The notes below the pieces were generated by a model. That model was not told where the DNA came from, ran no database searches, and saw only the letters and a program-made list of their open reading frames with translations. From the NCBI GenBank assembly GCA_004193555.1, contig RPGP01000040.1:563127-627126 (forward strand): 64,000 nucleotides of DNA. The letters are read 5' to 3'. The stretch is from Desulfobacteraceae bacterium Eth-SRB1 (GTDB lineage Bacteria; Desulfobacterota; Desulfobacteria; Desulfobacterales; ETH-SRB1). The position numbers were made by a program, and so were the translations under genes. Shown one piece after another: positions 43,379 through 51,082 of the stretch. Positions within the stretch are counted from its first letter, which is position 1; each line of letters begins with the position of its first letter.

Positions 43379-45193
43379 CTACCTGCCAGTTGTCTGCTGG
43401 CAGGCAATTAGAAAGCGATAATAATCGTTTGTTTCAAGAAGCGTCTGGTGAGTGCCGATCCCTACAAGCCTGTTTTCATTCAGAAGAAAAATCCTATCAG
43501 AATCCCTGATAGTGGAGAGCCGGTGGGCAACTACAACAAGGGTCCTGCCCTGCACAAGGTCGGGAAGCGCCTGAAAGATTGATCTTTCAGTTATGCTGTC
43601 CAGGGCTGAGGCCGGTTCATCCAGCACAAGGATATCAGGCTCTTTTATGAGCGCCCTCGCAAGAGACAGCCTCTGTTTTTCCCCTTCTGACAGATTAAGC
43701 CCTTTTTCGCCTATCAAAGTTTCATAACCGCCCGGCAGGCTTTCAATAAAACCATGTATGCCTGCTGCTTTGGCAGCCATGATAATATCCTCTTCTTTAG
43801 CCTCTGAACTGCCGTAACGGAGATTTTCCATAACAGTGCCGGACAGAAGCAGTGTACTCTGAGAAACATAGCCAATGCGGCTCCGCAGGGAACTGACTTC
43901 GCAGTCTGCCACCGGCAGATCATCAAAAAGAATTGCGCCGGAAACCGGCCTGTAAAAACAGAGCATAAGACTCAAAAGGGTTGTTTTTCCCACACCGCTT
44001 GGCCCTACAATGGCAACCTGCTCCCCCGGTTTTATTACAAATGAGACATTTTCGAGCACCGGTTCCCGCTCATCGTAAGAAAAAGAGACTTCCCTGAACT
44101 CAATCTTTCCTTTTAATTTCTCAACTTTCCTGCCGACCCCCACATTCTCCTCAATAGTAATATCAAAAAGTGCGGATACGCGTTCAAGGGCGGCAAGAGC
44201 TTTCTGGATCTGAAGATTGGCCGTGGCCAGAAACTGCGCGGGTCCGAAAACGTAGCTTAGATATGCCAGAAAGGCGAGCAGAGAACCAAGTGTCCATTGA
44301 CCATTAATAACCCAGTATGCCCCTAATGCCAGAACAATACCCTTTGCAAGCCACGGCATGGAACTGATAGTTAGATTGGCCACCGAAGCGACTGTTGATT
44401 CCTCCAGTGATATCTGAAAGGTTTTCCTCCACTCAGAAATTATATGCTTTGCTGTACGATCTTCCGTGGAAAATGCCTTGATAAGAGGAATGGAAGTAAG
44501 CAATTCCTGAAGGCGGCTTGACACATTGGCCTCTTGCTCCATGCTCTCATGACCCAGGACGCGCATTTTGCCGGAAAAGAAGCGGATAATATAAAAAAGT
44601 CCGGGAATAACGATGAGAACTCCAATGGCAAGCCTCCATTCAAGATAGAACAAAAATACCAGACCGCCGATGAATCGAAGCACATTGCTGATTATGTAAC
44701 CAATAGTGCCGGAGAAAAACCAGCGCAGCTCCTCCACATCAGAGGACAGCCGTGACATGAGATAACCTGTTTCATTCCTGTCAAAAAACATCTTTGGAAA
44801 ACGAAGAGTTCTGCCTAAAAGAACATGCTGGATATCGAGAATGATCACCTGCTCCAGCCGCTTGAAATAGAATTGCTCCCACAGACCCATAAGCTTCGAA
44901 ACTATCAAAATACCCGCAAGCAAAATGATTGCGCCTGCAAGAAGGGCCACCTGACGACTCAGTATTACATCGTCAACAATATAGCGGAAAATAAGGGGCG
45001 CCGGGAAACTAAGCAGGGAGGTAAACATAATAATAATAGCGCCCAGAAGCGCCTTTTTCCAGTGCCGCCTTATAAATGGCTGCAAATTCCTGAGGCTGCC
45101 CCTGATTACGGAACGGCCACCTTCTCCGGCCAGACGATCTTCAGACCGTTTCCGGGAAAGTCCCTGTTTTATATATGTAAAAAAGTCTTGCAT
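43379..45193 (-). CDS. MsbA-like ABC exporter (fused permease and ATPase)
   Basis: 604 residues. Six transmembrane helices (from about residue 50 to 310) precede an ATPase domain with Walker A VGPSGVGKTTLLSLMLCFY, signature LNLSEGEKQRLSLARAL, Walker B ILVLDEPASALDS and H-loop VVAHRLST. There is no C39 peptidase domain. It might export lipid-linked sugar or, given its place beside the RiPP-like operon transcribed away from it, the mature peptide. Both are inference. Confidence 0.87.
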   Translation of the reverse strand: MQDFFTYIKQGLSRKRSEDRLAGEGGRSVIRGSLRNLQPFIRRHWKKALLGAIIIMFTSLLSFPAPLIFRYIVDDVILSRQVALLAGAIILLAGILIVSKLMGLWEQFYFKRLEQVIILDIQHVLLGRTLRFPKMFFDRNETGYLMSRLSSDVEELRWFFSGTIGYIISNVLRFIGGLVFLFYLEWRLAIGVLIVIPGLFYIIRFFSGKMRVLGHESMEQEANVSSRLQELLTSIPLIKAFSTEDRTAKHIISEWRKTFQISLEESTVASVANLTISSMPWLAKGIVLALGAYWVINGQWTLGSLLAFLAYLSYVFGPAQFLATANLQIQKALAALERVSALFDITIEENVGVGRKVEKLKGKIEFREVSFSYDEREPVLENVSFVIKPGEQVAIVGPSGVGKTTLLSLMLCFYRPVSGAILFDDLPVADCEVSSLRSRIGYVSQSTLLLSGTVMENLRYGSSEAKEEDIIMAAKAAGIHGFIESLPGGYETLIGEKGLNLSEGEKQRLSLARALIKEPDILVLDEPASALDSITERSIFQALPDLVQGRTLVVVAHRLSTIRDSDRIFLLNENRLVGIGTHQTLLETNDYYRFLIACQQTTGR

Positions 45194-45625
45194 GTTACTT
45201 AACCTAATAGTTCATCTGTTTTTTTGACAGGATAAACAGGATTGCACGGATGTTTTATGAATGTGCCCGCCGCCCGGATGGCGCCGCTCACAGTTTATCG
45301 CCTTCGGCGAGGCATTATTTACTATATACCGACAGTAAGCAGGGTTCTTTAAGTTTACATCACTTTGCATAAAGACCAATGAATAAATATCATGTCTATC
45401 CCTGGCCCAGACCGGTCTATTGGTTTGACTGAGCCGATTTCCAGGTTCTAATGAAAAAAATGGCAGACCAAGCAGGTTACTGCACAGCACCAGGGCAGGC
45501 CTGTTATCCTGTCAAATATTTTGCCTCCAATGGCTCCAATAAAATAAAGAAGTTTGACTTTTATTATTATATTTGCTAGATTTATATCACAAAATTGAGA
45601 CCTTTGCAAAACGTCCACTTTTTGT

Positions 45626-45691
45626 CATTCCGGCGAAAGCCGGAATCCATAACGACTTAAAAACGCTGGATTCCCGTTTTCATGGGAATGA
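45626..45691. repeat. Inverted repeat of a common dispersed type
   Basis: GTCATTCCGGCGAAAGCCGGAATCCA on the left and TGGATTCCCGTTTTCATGGGAATGAC on the right are imperfect inverted copies, with a GGCGAAAGCC mini-hairpin in the left arm. Confidence 0.65.
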
Positions 45692-45878
45692 CCATTTAGA
45701 CTATTGATGGCAAAATTCAAAGATCTCAAAATGAAAGTTTTGCATAACTATGTTTTGGTCATCACGATGAGCGAAGCGACCTGTCTGCGTGCGGATACGC
45801 GCAGGCAGGCGTGGCAATCTATTTGTAATTATGGACAATCGCTTTAACCTAACACCTAACACTTTACACTTAACACCT

Positions 45879-45906
45879 GATGAATTCGGCTTTTTACGAA
45901 TTCATC
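45879..45906 (+). promoter_or_regulatory. Perfect hairpin before the RiPP-like operon
   Basis: GATGAATTCG, an 8-base loop GCTTTTTA, then CGAATTCATC: a perfect 10-bp stem ending 20 bases before the PqqD ATG. It could be an operator or a 5' leader hairpin, or one more copy of the dispersed GAATTCGTAAAAAG-type repeat. Confidence 0.45.
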
Positions 45907-45926
45907 ATATTTAGGAATAAAATCTT

Positions 45927-46226
45927 ATGAATTACCTTGATAAAGTTTACAGCAAGAGCGATTCCATCGTATTTAGAAAGATAGCCGATGAGTTTATCCT
46001 GGTTCCAATCAGGCAAAATGTTGGTGATCTGGAAAGCATCTATACCCTGAATGAAACCGGTGCCCGCATCTGGGAGCTGATTGACGGTAAAATAAAGGTA
46101 AGAGAAATAAAAGAAAAGCTAATTGAAGAATTTGAAGTAACGCCTGAAGAGGTGGAAAAGGATATCCTGGAACACCTCGTGCAGTTGGAGAAAATAAAGG
46201 CCATAACATTAGGATTAGAGGATTAG
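45927..46226 (+). CDS. PqqD-family peptide chaperone (RiPP recognition element)
   Basis: 99 residues with the PqqD fold: ADEFILVPIRQNVGDLESIY, YTLNETGARIWELIDGKIKV, REIKEKLIEEFEVTPEEVEKD and LEHLVQLEKI. PqqD proteins bind the leader of a ribosomal peptide and present it to the radical SAM maturase. The radical SAM gene starts 5 bp downstream and the precursor overlaps that gene's end. This is the first gene of the operon. Confidence 0.9.
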   Translation: MNYLDKVYSKSDSIVFRKIADEFILVPIRQNVGDLESIYTLNETGARIWELIDGKIKVREIKEKLIEEFEVTPEEVEKDILEHLVQLEKIKAITLGLED

Positions 46227-46231
46227 GGATT

Positions 46232-47350
46232 ATGGAATGTCCTCATATACCGGAAATCAAATACGGCGAATTCAGCGAACATATCCATAAAAAAGCGGTA
46301 GCAACCAGGATTCCGCTCAATGGAGCTATAGAAGTAACCTATCGTTGCAATTTAAATTGTGTGCATTGCTACTGTAATTTACCGATCAGTGACAGTGCGG
46401 CGACCCGGCAGGAAATGACCTATGACGAAATCTGCAATATTGTGGACCAGGTGGCAGAAGAAGGGTGCCTGTGGTTGCTTATTACCGGAGGCGAGCCTTT
46501 AATTCGAAAAGACTTCATTGATATCTACACGTATATCAAAAAGAAGGGTATGATCATCTCCCTTTTTACCAACGGCACGATGATTACCCCCGGGCTTGCC
46601 GATTATCTTAAAGAATGGCGGCCATTTTCTGTGGAAATCAGCCTTTACGGTATCACGAGGGCAACCTATGAAAGAGTTACAGGAGTACCAGGATCGTTCG
46701 ACCGCTGCATGAGGGGCATCCGGTATCTTCTGGAGAGGGAGATACCTCTTAAACTAAAGACGAGTGTATTGACCCTTAATCTGCACGAACTCTGGGATAT
46801 AAAAAAATATGCTGAGAACCTTGGAGTGGAATTCAGGTTTGATCCAATTATCAACCCACGACTTGACGGAGGCAAACAACCGTGCCGGTACAGGATTACT
46901 CCAGAGGAGGTGGCGGAACTCGACCGCAAAGACAAAGATCGCTTCAGGGAATGGAAGGAATTCTGCCGGAAATTCTGGGGACCAGGCAATCCGAAAATCG
47001 TTTACAACTGCGGGGCGGGACTGGCATCATTCCATATTGACCCCTACTGCAAATTGCAAGTCTGTGAACTGGTAAAAAATCCGAACTTTGACCTCAGGCA
47101 GGGTAAGTTTAAAGAGGGCTGGTACAACTTGTTTCCGAAGATCAGGGCCCAAAAGCCCGAAGGCGACAACAACTGTGCCAAATGTGAACTCTTTTCACTG
47201 TGCGATCAGTGCCCCGGATGGGCCCAGATAGAAAATAATGATATAAATATGCCGGTCGAATACCTGTGTCAAATAGCCCATCAGCGGGCAAAGATCCTTG
47301 GTATAAAGGAGGTAGAAAAAAATGGAAGGCAAAGCAAAGCGGCTGTATAA
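46232..47350 (+). CDS. Radical SAM/SPASM peptide maturase
   Basis: 372 residues. The radical SAM motif is CNLNCVHC in IEVTYRCNLNCVHCYCNLP, with ITGGEPLIRKDFIDIY. The C-terminal SPASM region has seven or more Cys (YNCGAGLASFHIDPYCKLQV and CAKCELFSLCDQCPGW), sufficient for auxiliary clusters. Such enzymes form thioether, C-C or other crosslinks in RiPP precursors. It overlaps the precursor gene by 29 bp, so production of enzyme and substrate is coupled. The reaction type cannot be told from sequence. Confidence 0.88.
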   Translation: MECPHIPEIKYGEFSEHIHKKAVATRIPLNGAIEVTYRCNLNCVHCYCNLPISDSAATRQEMTYDEICNIVDQVAEEGCLWLLITGGEPLIRKDFIDIYTYIKKKGMIISLFTNGTMITPGLADYLKEWRPFSVEISLYGITRATYERVTGVPGSFDRCMRGIRYLLEREIPLKLKTSVLTLNLHELWDIKKYAENLGVEFRFDPIINPRLDGGKQPCRYRITPEEVAELDRKDKDRFREWKEFCRKFWGPGNPKIVYNCGAGLASFHIDPYCKLQVCELVKNPNFDLRQGKFKEGWYNLFPKIRAQKPEGDNNCAKCELFSLCDQCPGWAQIENNDINMPVEYLCQIAHQRAKILGIKEVEKNGRQSKAAV

Positions 47351-47489
47351 CAAACCCAAAATTAGTAAAGTCAGATTGCTCCCAGAGGAGGCTGTTTTGC
47401 AAAATTGTAAGGCATTGGGTAGCAATAAAGGTGCTGCTACTAACAAATGCTCGGCGGGAGCCTGTAACTCTAGGCTGGTGGGATCATAA
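47322..47489 (+). CDS. Candidate RiPP precursor peptide (not in ORF track)
   Basis: A 55-codon frame beginning inside the 3' end of the radical SAM gene. Its ATG has an ideal ribosome site, AAAGGAGGT, eight bases upstream. It translates as MEGKAKRLYNKPKISKVRLL, PEEAVLQNCKALGSNKGAAT and NKCSAGACNSRLVGS. The first 28 residues are basic and leader-like; the last 27 are rich in Gly, Ala, Asn and Ser with three Cys (29, 43, 48). This is a typical leader-core layout for radical SAM peptide maturation. No family hit could be tested. Confidence 0.75.
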   Translation: MEGKAKRLYNKPKISKVRLLPEEAVLQNCKALGSNKGAATNKCSAGACNSRLVGS

Positions 47490-47620
47490 AGAATAAACGT
47501 GCAAAGATAATCCTAAGTATCGGCGGTATAGTCATATCCATTGAGTACTCCACCGATGGCGGAAAGGATGTTTGCGGTAGTTCCTCTTATACAGCCTTTA
47601 TTGTAAAGAAAAAGCCTGAT

Positions 47621-48340
47621 GTGTTTCTGAAGGTACAGAATGGTCATCCTCCCGTTTTTGATACAGACGAAGTTATCTTCCAATCGGCGGACAACGTCTG
47701 GAATCTTTTCCGTAGTCAGAACAAGTATATCCTGGAAGATGCTCTGCGGTTGGCAGTCCTGGAGCCTCATTTCAAATCCGGCAATATATACCTGAAAGAA
47801 AAAACTGATAACTTTACCCAGTTTATCCTGGAGTATCCTTTAGGCGAAATTTTTTTTATCAATCTTCTATCGAGGGGATATGGTGTGGTGCTCCATGCTT
47901 GTGGTGTTATTGATGATAACGGTCACGGTTATCTTTTTTTAGGCAATTCAACTCATGGCAAATCAACAATTGCTAAATTATGGTCTGAAAGCGGCGCAAC
48001 GGTGTTGAACGATGACAGGATTATTGTGAGGGAAAGAAATGGAAAGTTCTGGATGTATGGAACGCCATGGCATGGCGATTTCAATGAGGTATCGTCTAAA
48101 GCATTACCGATTCGCAAGATATTCTTTTTGCGCCATGGAGAAAAGAACTCGACTGTTCCCAGAAAAGGTGCTGAAGCGGTTTCAATGCTGTTAACCCGGG
48201 CTTTCCCTCCCTTGTGGGATAAGGAAGGAATGAACTATACCTTAAGTCTGCTTGACCGTATGGTGATCAAACTGCCCTGCTTTGAATTGGAGTTTGTTCC
48301 AGACAAAAGTGCCCTGGAGTTCATCAGGAGTTCCATATAA
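47621..48340 (+). CDS. HPr-kinase-like protein (HprK/PEP carboxykinase fold)
   Basis: The listed frame starts at GTG 47621, but coding sequence clearly extends upstream in the same frame (AKIILSIGGIVISIEYSTD, CGSSSYTAFIVKKKPD) to about 47486, where only ATA is available as a start. The P-loop is LGNSTHGKSTIAKLW, followed by VLNDDRIIVRERNGKFWMYG, both typical of HprK-like kinases. In RiPP clusters such proteins phosphorylate the precursor or act on a leader. The next gene starts within its stop codon (TAATG). Confidence 0.78.
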   Translation: MFLKVQNGHPPVFDTDEVIFQSADNVWNLFRSQNKYILEDALRLAVLEPHFKSGNIYLKEKTDNFTQFILEYPLGEIFFINLLSRGYGVVLHACGVIDDNGHGYLFLGNSTHGKSTIAKLWSESGATVLNDDRIIVRERNGKFWMYGTPWHGDFNEVSSKALPIRKIFFLRHGEKNSTVPRKGAEAVSMLLTRAFPPLWDKEGMNYTLSLLDRMVIKLPCFELEFVPDKSALEFIRSSI

Positions 48341-49476
48341 TGGCTATCGGGCCTATCGGTCATACAGCGTTGGTCGCTGACTCTGCCCGCACTAATGCCT
48401 ACCAGAGGGCGATCTCAGAAACAGTTAAAGATGGCGATGTGGTGGTAGATTTAGGCACGGGGACAGGAATCCTTGCCTTCTTCGCCTGCCAGGCCGGGGC
48501 AAAAAGGGTTTACGCTATTGAGAAAGATAAAATAATTGAACTTGCCAGAGAGATTGCCCGGGTAAACAATTTAGAAAAAAAGATAGTCTTCATTAGGGAC
48601 ATCTCCACTGAGGTCACTTTGCCCGAGAAGGCTGATGTTTTGCTCTCAGAGTTAATAGGAAATTTTGCTTATACTGAGAACCTCCTCCATTTCGTCCTTG
48701 ACGCCCGGGACCGCTTTCTGAAGAAAGATGGAGCCTTGATTCCCTCTTCAATCGAGATGTTTCTTGTCCCCGTAGAGGCTCCCAGAATCTATGATGAAGT
48801 AGCTTTCTGGAATCAAAATCTCTACGGGATTAATTTTCTCCCCGCACACAAAGTTAATATGAATAGTCTTCACAGCTATCGAATTGAGGTCGAATCTTTC
48901 TTATCCCATCCTGTGTTAATAAACGACATTGATTTTAACAAGATTCAAAAGCCTGAGGAATTATATTTAGACGAAACTGCCTCATTTGTGGTCGATCGGC
49001 CGAGAATATTACATGGTCTGGCTGGATGGTTTGATATCCATCTTTCTAAGAACATTTTACTCTCCACCTCCCCTGCTTTACCTGTCACCCACTGGGAGAA
49101 CACCTTTTTCCCAATAGAGAAGCCAATAAAGGTGGCAAAGGGAGATACCATCAAGGCAAAGGTGACTGCTGCCCCCTGGCAGGGCGATATTGCCTATAGC
49201 TGGAATGTAAAGGTAGAAAAGGATAGGTTCAGCCATTCCACCTTGCAAACATCTTTGCTCTCCGCGGAGTACCTTCTGAGCCGTTCAGTTGATTTTGCAC
49301 CCTCCCTATCAGGAGGAGGAGAGGTTGATTTTTTTATCCTCAGCCGCTGCAACGGGAAAAACTCCATTCAAAAAATTGCCAGCGAGTTATGTGAGCAATA
49401 TCCGGAAACCTATAATGACCTGAGAAAGGCCTTAATAAAAGTAGGTAAAACAGTAAAGAAATATTTAGATAAGTGA
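48340..49476 (+). CDS. PRMT-like methyltransferase with possible PqqD-like tail
   Basis: 378 residues. Motif I is VVVDLGTGTGILAFFACQAG, the acidic strand end VYAIEKDKII, and the double-E loop of protein arginine methyltransferases appears as LLSELIGNFAYTENLLHFVL. A PRMT-type beta-barrel follows (about 150-310). The last 55 residues (DFFILSRCNGKNSIQKIASE onwards) resemble the winged-helix half of PqqD. I infer that it methylates the precursor peptide, using the tail for leader binding. Start and stop overlap both neighbours (TAATG, GTGA). Confidence 0.75.
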   Translation: MAIGPIGHTALVADSARTNAYQRAISETVKDGDVVVDLGTGTGILAFFACQAGAKRVYAIEKDKIIELAREIARVNNLEKKIVFIRDISTEVTLPEKADVLLSELIGNFAYTENLLHFVLDARDRFLKKDGALIPSSIEMFLVPVEAPRIYDEVAFWNQNLYGINFLPAHKVNMNSLHSYRIEVESFLSHPVLINDIDFNKIQKPEELYLDETASFVVDRPRILHGLAGWFDIHLSKNILLSTSPALPVTHWENTFFPIEKPIKVAKGDTIKAKVTAAPWQGDIAYSWNVKVEKDRFSHSTLQTSLLSAEYLLSRSVDFAPSLSGGGEVDFFILSRCNGKNSIQKIASELCEQYPETYNDLRKALIKVGKTVKKYLDK

Positions 49477-49955
49477 AAAATCCAATCCTTTTGAACAAAT
49501 CCGATTTATTAAAAATAAGTAGCAATCTCATTGAAAAGAGTGCATCCATCCGTTTCCGGGCAAAGGGCTTCAGTATGCGGCCTTTTATTCAAGATGGAGA
49601 TCTGATTACAGTAAGTCCGCTTCGGAATTCCCCTGTTAAAGTCGGTGATGTGGTTTTATATAAGACTGCGGATGACCGGGCAATCGTACATCGCGTGATC
49701 CGGAAAACAAGAATAGACAGCAAGGCAGCATTTTTCATTAAAGGTGATGCCGCCTTCGATCAACCTGAAAAAGTAAATGCAAAAATAGTTCTGGGCAGAG
49801 TCGTGGCCATTGAAAGAAACGGGCGAAAAAGAAATTTAGACACAAAATTTTATCATATAATTGGTTTGTTCTTTGCCGGGCTGTCCCCACTTAGCCGATG
49901 GATTTATCCTGTTGGAAGCAAAATCAAAAATATCGTCAAAAGGAAAGATAATTGA
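49473..49955 (+). CDS. S24/S26-type signal peptidase-like protease
   Basis: 160 residues. The catalytic Ser lies in AKGFSMRPFIQDGDLITVSP. Where bacterial signal peptidase I has Lys, I read DDRAIVHRVIRKT, so His is the likely partner, as in SipW/archaeal types, with the Asp in FIKGDAAFDQPEKV. A hydrophobic stretch (YHIIGLFFAGLSPLSRWIYP) near the C-terminus may anchor it. It starts with GTG, overlapping the methyltransferase stop by 4 bp. It could remove the leader peptide. Confidence 0.8.
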   Translation: MKNPILLNKSDLLKISSNLIEKSASIRFRAKGFSMRPFIQDGDLITVSPLRNSPVKVGDVVLYKTADDRAIVHRVIRKTRIDSKAAFFIKGDAAFDQPEKVNAKIVLGRVVAIERNGRKRNLDTKFYHIIGLFFAGLSPLSRWIYPVGSKIKNIVKRKDN

Positions 49956-50047
49956 CCTGGGTAAAGTGTAGATCGGAGACGTGAAGGATGAATATCGAAA
50001 TTGATGGCGGAGGAAGATAGTGGATGAATTTGAGGAATGGGCTGAGC

Positions 50048-50389
50048 CTAATCTGTATCAATGACGGCTTTAATCGCTGTTTTGATCTCATCTAATACCT
50101 TGGCTGACACTAAGCCGGTTTTCCTTAAAAACCGTTTTGTAGATACAGATCTGATCTGAAATGTATCAATGGCAGATGGTTTTGTGAGTTTATTTTCGCT
50201 GTCTGGTTCTATTTTTACCATCCATATGGCGTTATGAAAACGATCCTTCCATTCTGTTATGGGCACAATCACTTTTAGAGGTAGAATTCCAATTGCATCA
50301 TCATTAATAATAACGGCAGGCCGTTGCTTCTTGATTTCGGCCCCGATAGTGGGGCTTAAGTTTATTTCCCATATTTCTCCATGTTTCAT
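50048..50389 (-). CDS. mazF: MazF/PemK-type toxin
   Basis: 113 residues: KHGEIWEINLSPTIGAEIKK, QRPAVIINDDAIGILPLKVI and VPITEWKDRFHNAIWMVKIE make the MazF barrel, with SAIDTFQIRSVSTKRFLRK. It is an mRNA-cleaving endoribonuclease. The gene is opposite to the RiPP operon, immediately after it, and overlaps its antitoxin gene by 4 bp. Confidence 0.9.
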   Translation of the reverse strand: MKHGEIWEINLSPTIGAEIKKQRPAVIINDDAIGILPLKVIVPITEWKDRFHNAIWMVKIEPDSENKLTKPSAIDTFQIRSVSTKRFLRKTGLVSAKVLDEIKTAIKAVIDTD

Positions 50390-50637
50390 AGGAAATCCTC
50401 AGCATCTATATCGGTAAAGGCAGTGAGTTCTTTGTTTTGTGTATAGTCAGGGAGAAGCTCCTGTGCTTTTTGGGCCATTAAGCTTTTTCTGCGCTTTATT
50501 TTTAACTCCTTAATGAACCGGCTAAGAGCTTCACGGACAATACCGCTCTGGTCTGAAAAGCCCCACTGTTTACAATTTTCCAGAAACTGTTTTTGTTCAG
50601 GACTAATTGAAATTTTTTTTTGAATTAAAGTTCCCAT
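50386..50637 (-). CDS. Ribbon-helix-helix-type antitoxin of MazF
   Basis: 83 residues. KKISISPEQKQFLENCKQWG and SDQSGIVREALSRFIKELKI look like a ribbon-helix-helix DNA-binding part. The acidic C-terminal tail (TAFTDIDAEDFL) would bind the toxin. The gene precedes mazF on the same strand, as expected for an autoregulated pair. Confidence 0.8.
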   Translation of the reverse strand: MGTLIQKKISISPEQKQFLENCKQWGFSDQSGIVREALSRFIKELKIKRRKSLMAQKAQELLPDYTQNKELTAFTDIDAEDFL

Positions 50638-51082
50638 AAGGATACCTCTTTGGTTCGTATTTTAACCCTTAAATGATATCCTAATATAGGGGCCAATGTC
50701 AAGAAAAATTAAAGCGGGCCCTTAAAAAACTAAGAAAGTCAATCAACCAATTAATATAATTATTATATGAAATTTATTTCTTGACCACCAGGAAAATCGG
50801 TACTATCTGATTAATCAGGTAATTGATTATGGTACTTAATTGAGTACTGCTATACTCAATATTGGCACAATAGGAGATGTATAGCCGACTTTTTTTGCGA
50901 CGACCAAATTCTCGGGATTCCAGCACCGGTATTCTTGCTCCTTTCAGGCTGAAGGGAACATATTGAACAATATTTAGTGGTTATCGACAGCTTAATAGGA
51001 TTTTTGGATTTTTTTAAAATATCCTGACTATCCTGTAAATCCTGTCTGATTTATAGTCTTTTATTAACGAAGGATTGAATAA
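50638..51082. other. Non-coding stretch
   Basis: No gene seen. It contains a hairpin ATTGAGTA/TACTCAAT (50839-50860), a GACTTTTTTTGCGACGA motif related to the dispersed repeat family, and the motif ATCCTGACTATCCTGTAAATCCTGTC just upstream of the next gene. Confidence 0.5.

Larger units (their letters stand above)
45194..45926. other. Non-coding stretch with several repeats
   Basis: Holds a GACAGGATAAACAGGAT motif (45227), an inverted repeat (45626-45691), a short hairpin CCTGTCTGCG/CGCAGGCAGG (45780-45809), an AACACCTAACAC run and a 10-bp perfect hairpin just before the PqqD start. The listed 92-residue ORF has no features of a gene. The promoter of the RiPP-like operon should be in the last 100 bases. 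Confidence 0.5.

Noticed and set aside
45212-45490. 92-residue minus-strand ORF after the ABC transporter
   Set aside because: No family features, no ribosome site, and it spans repeat-type intergenic DNA.
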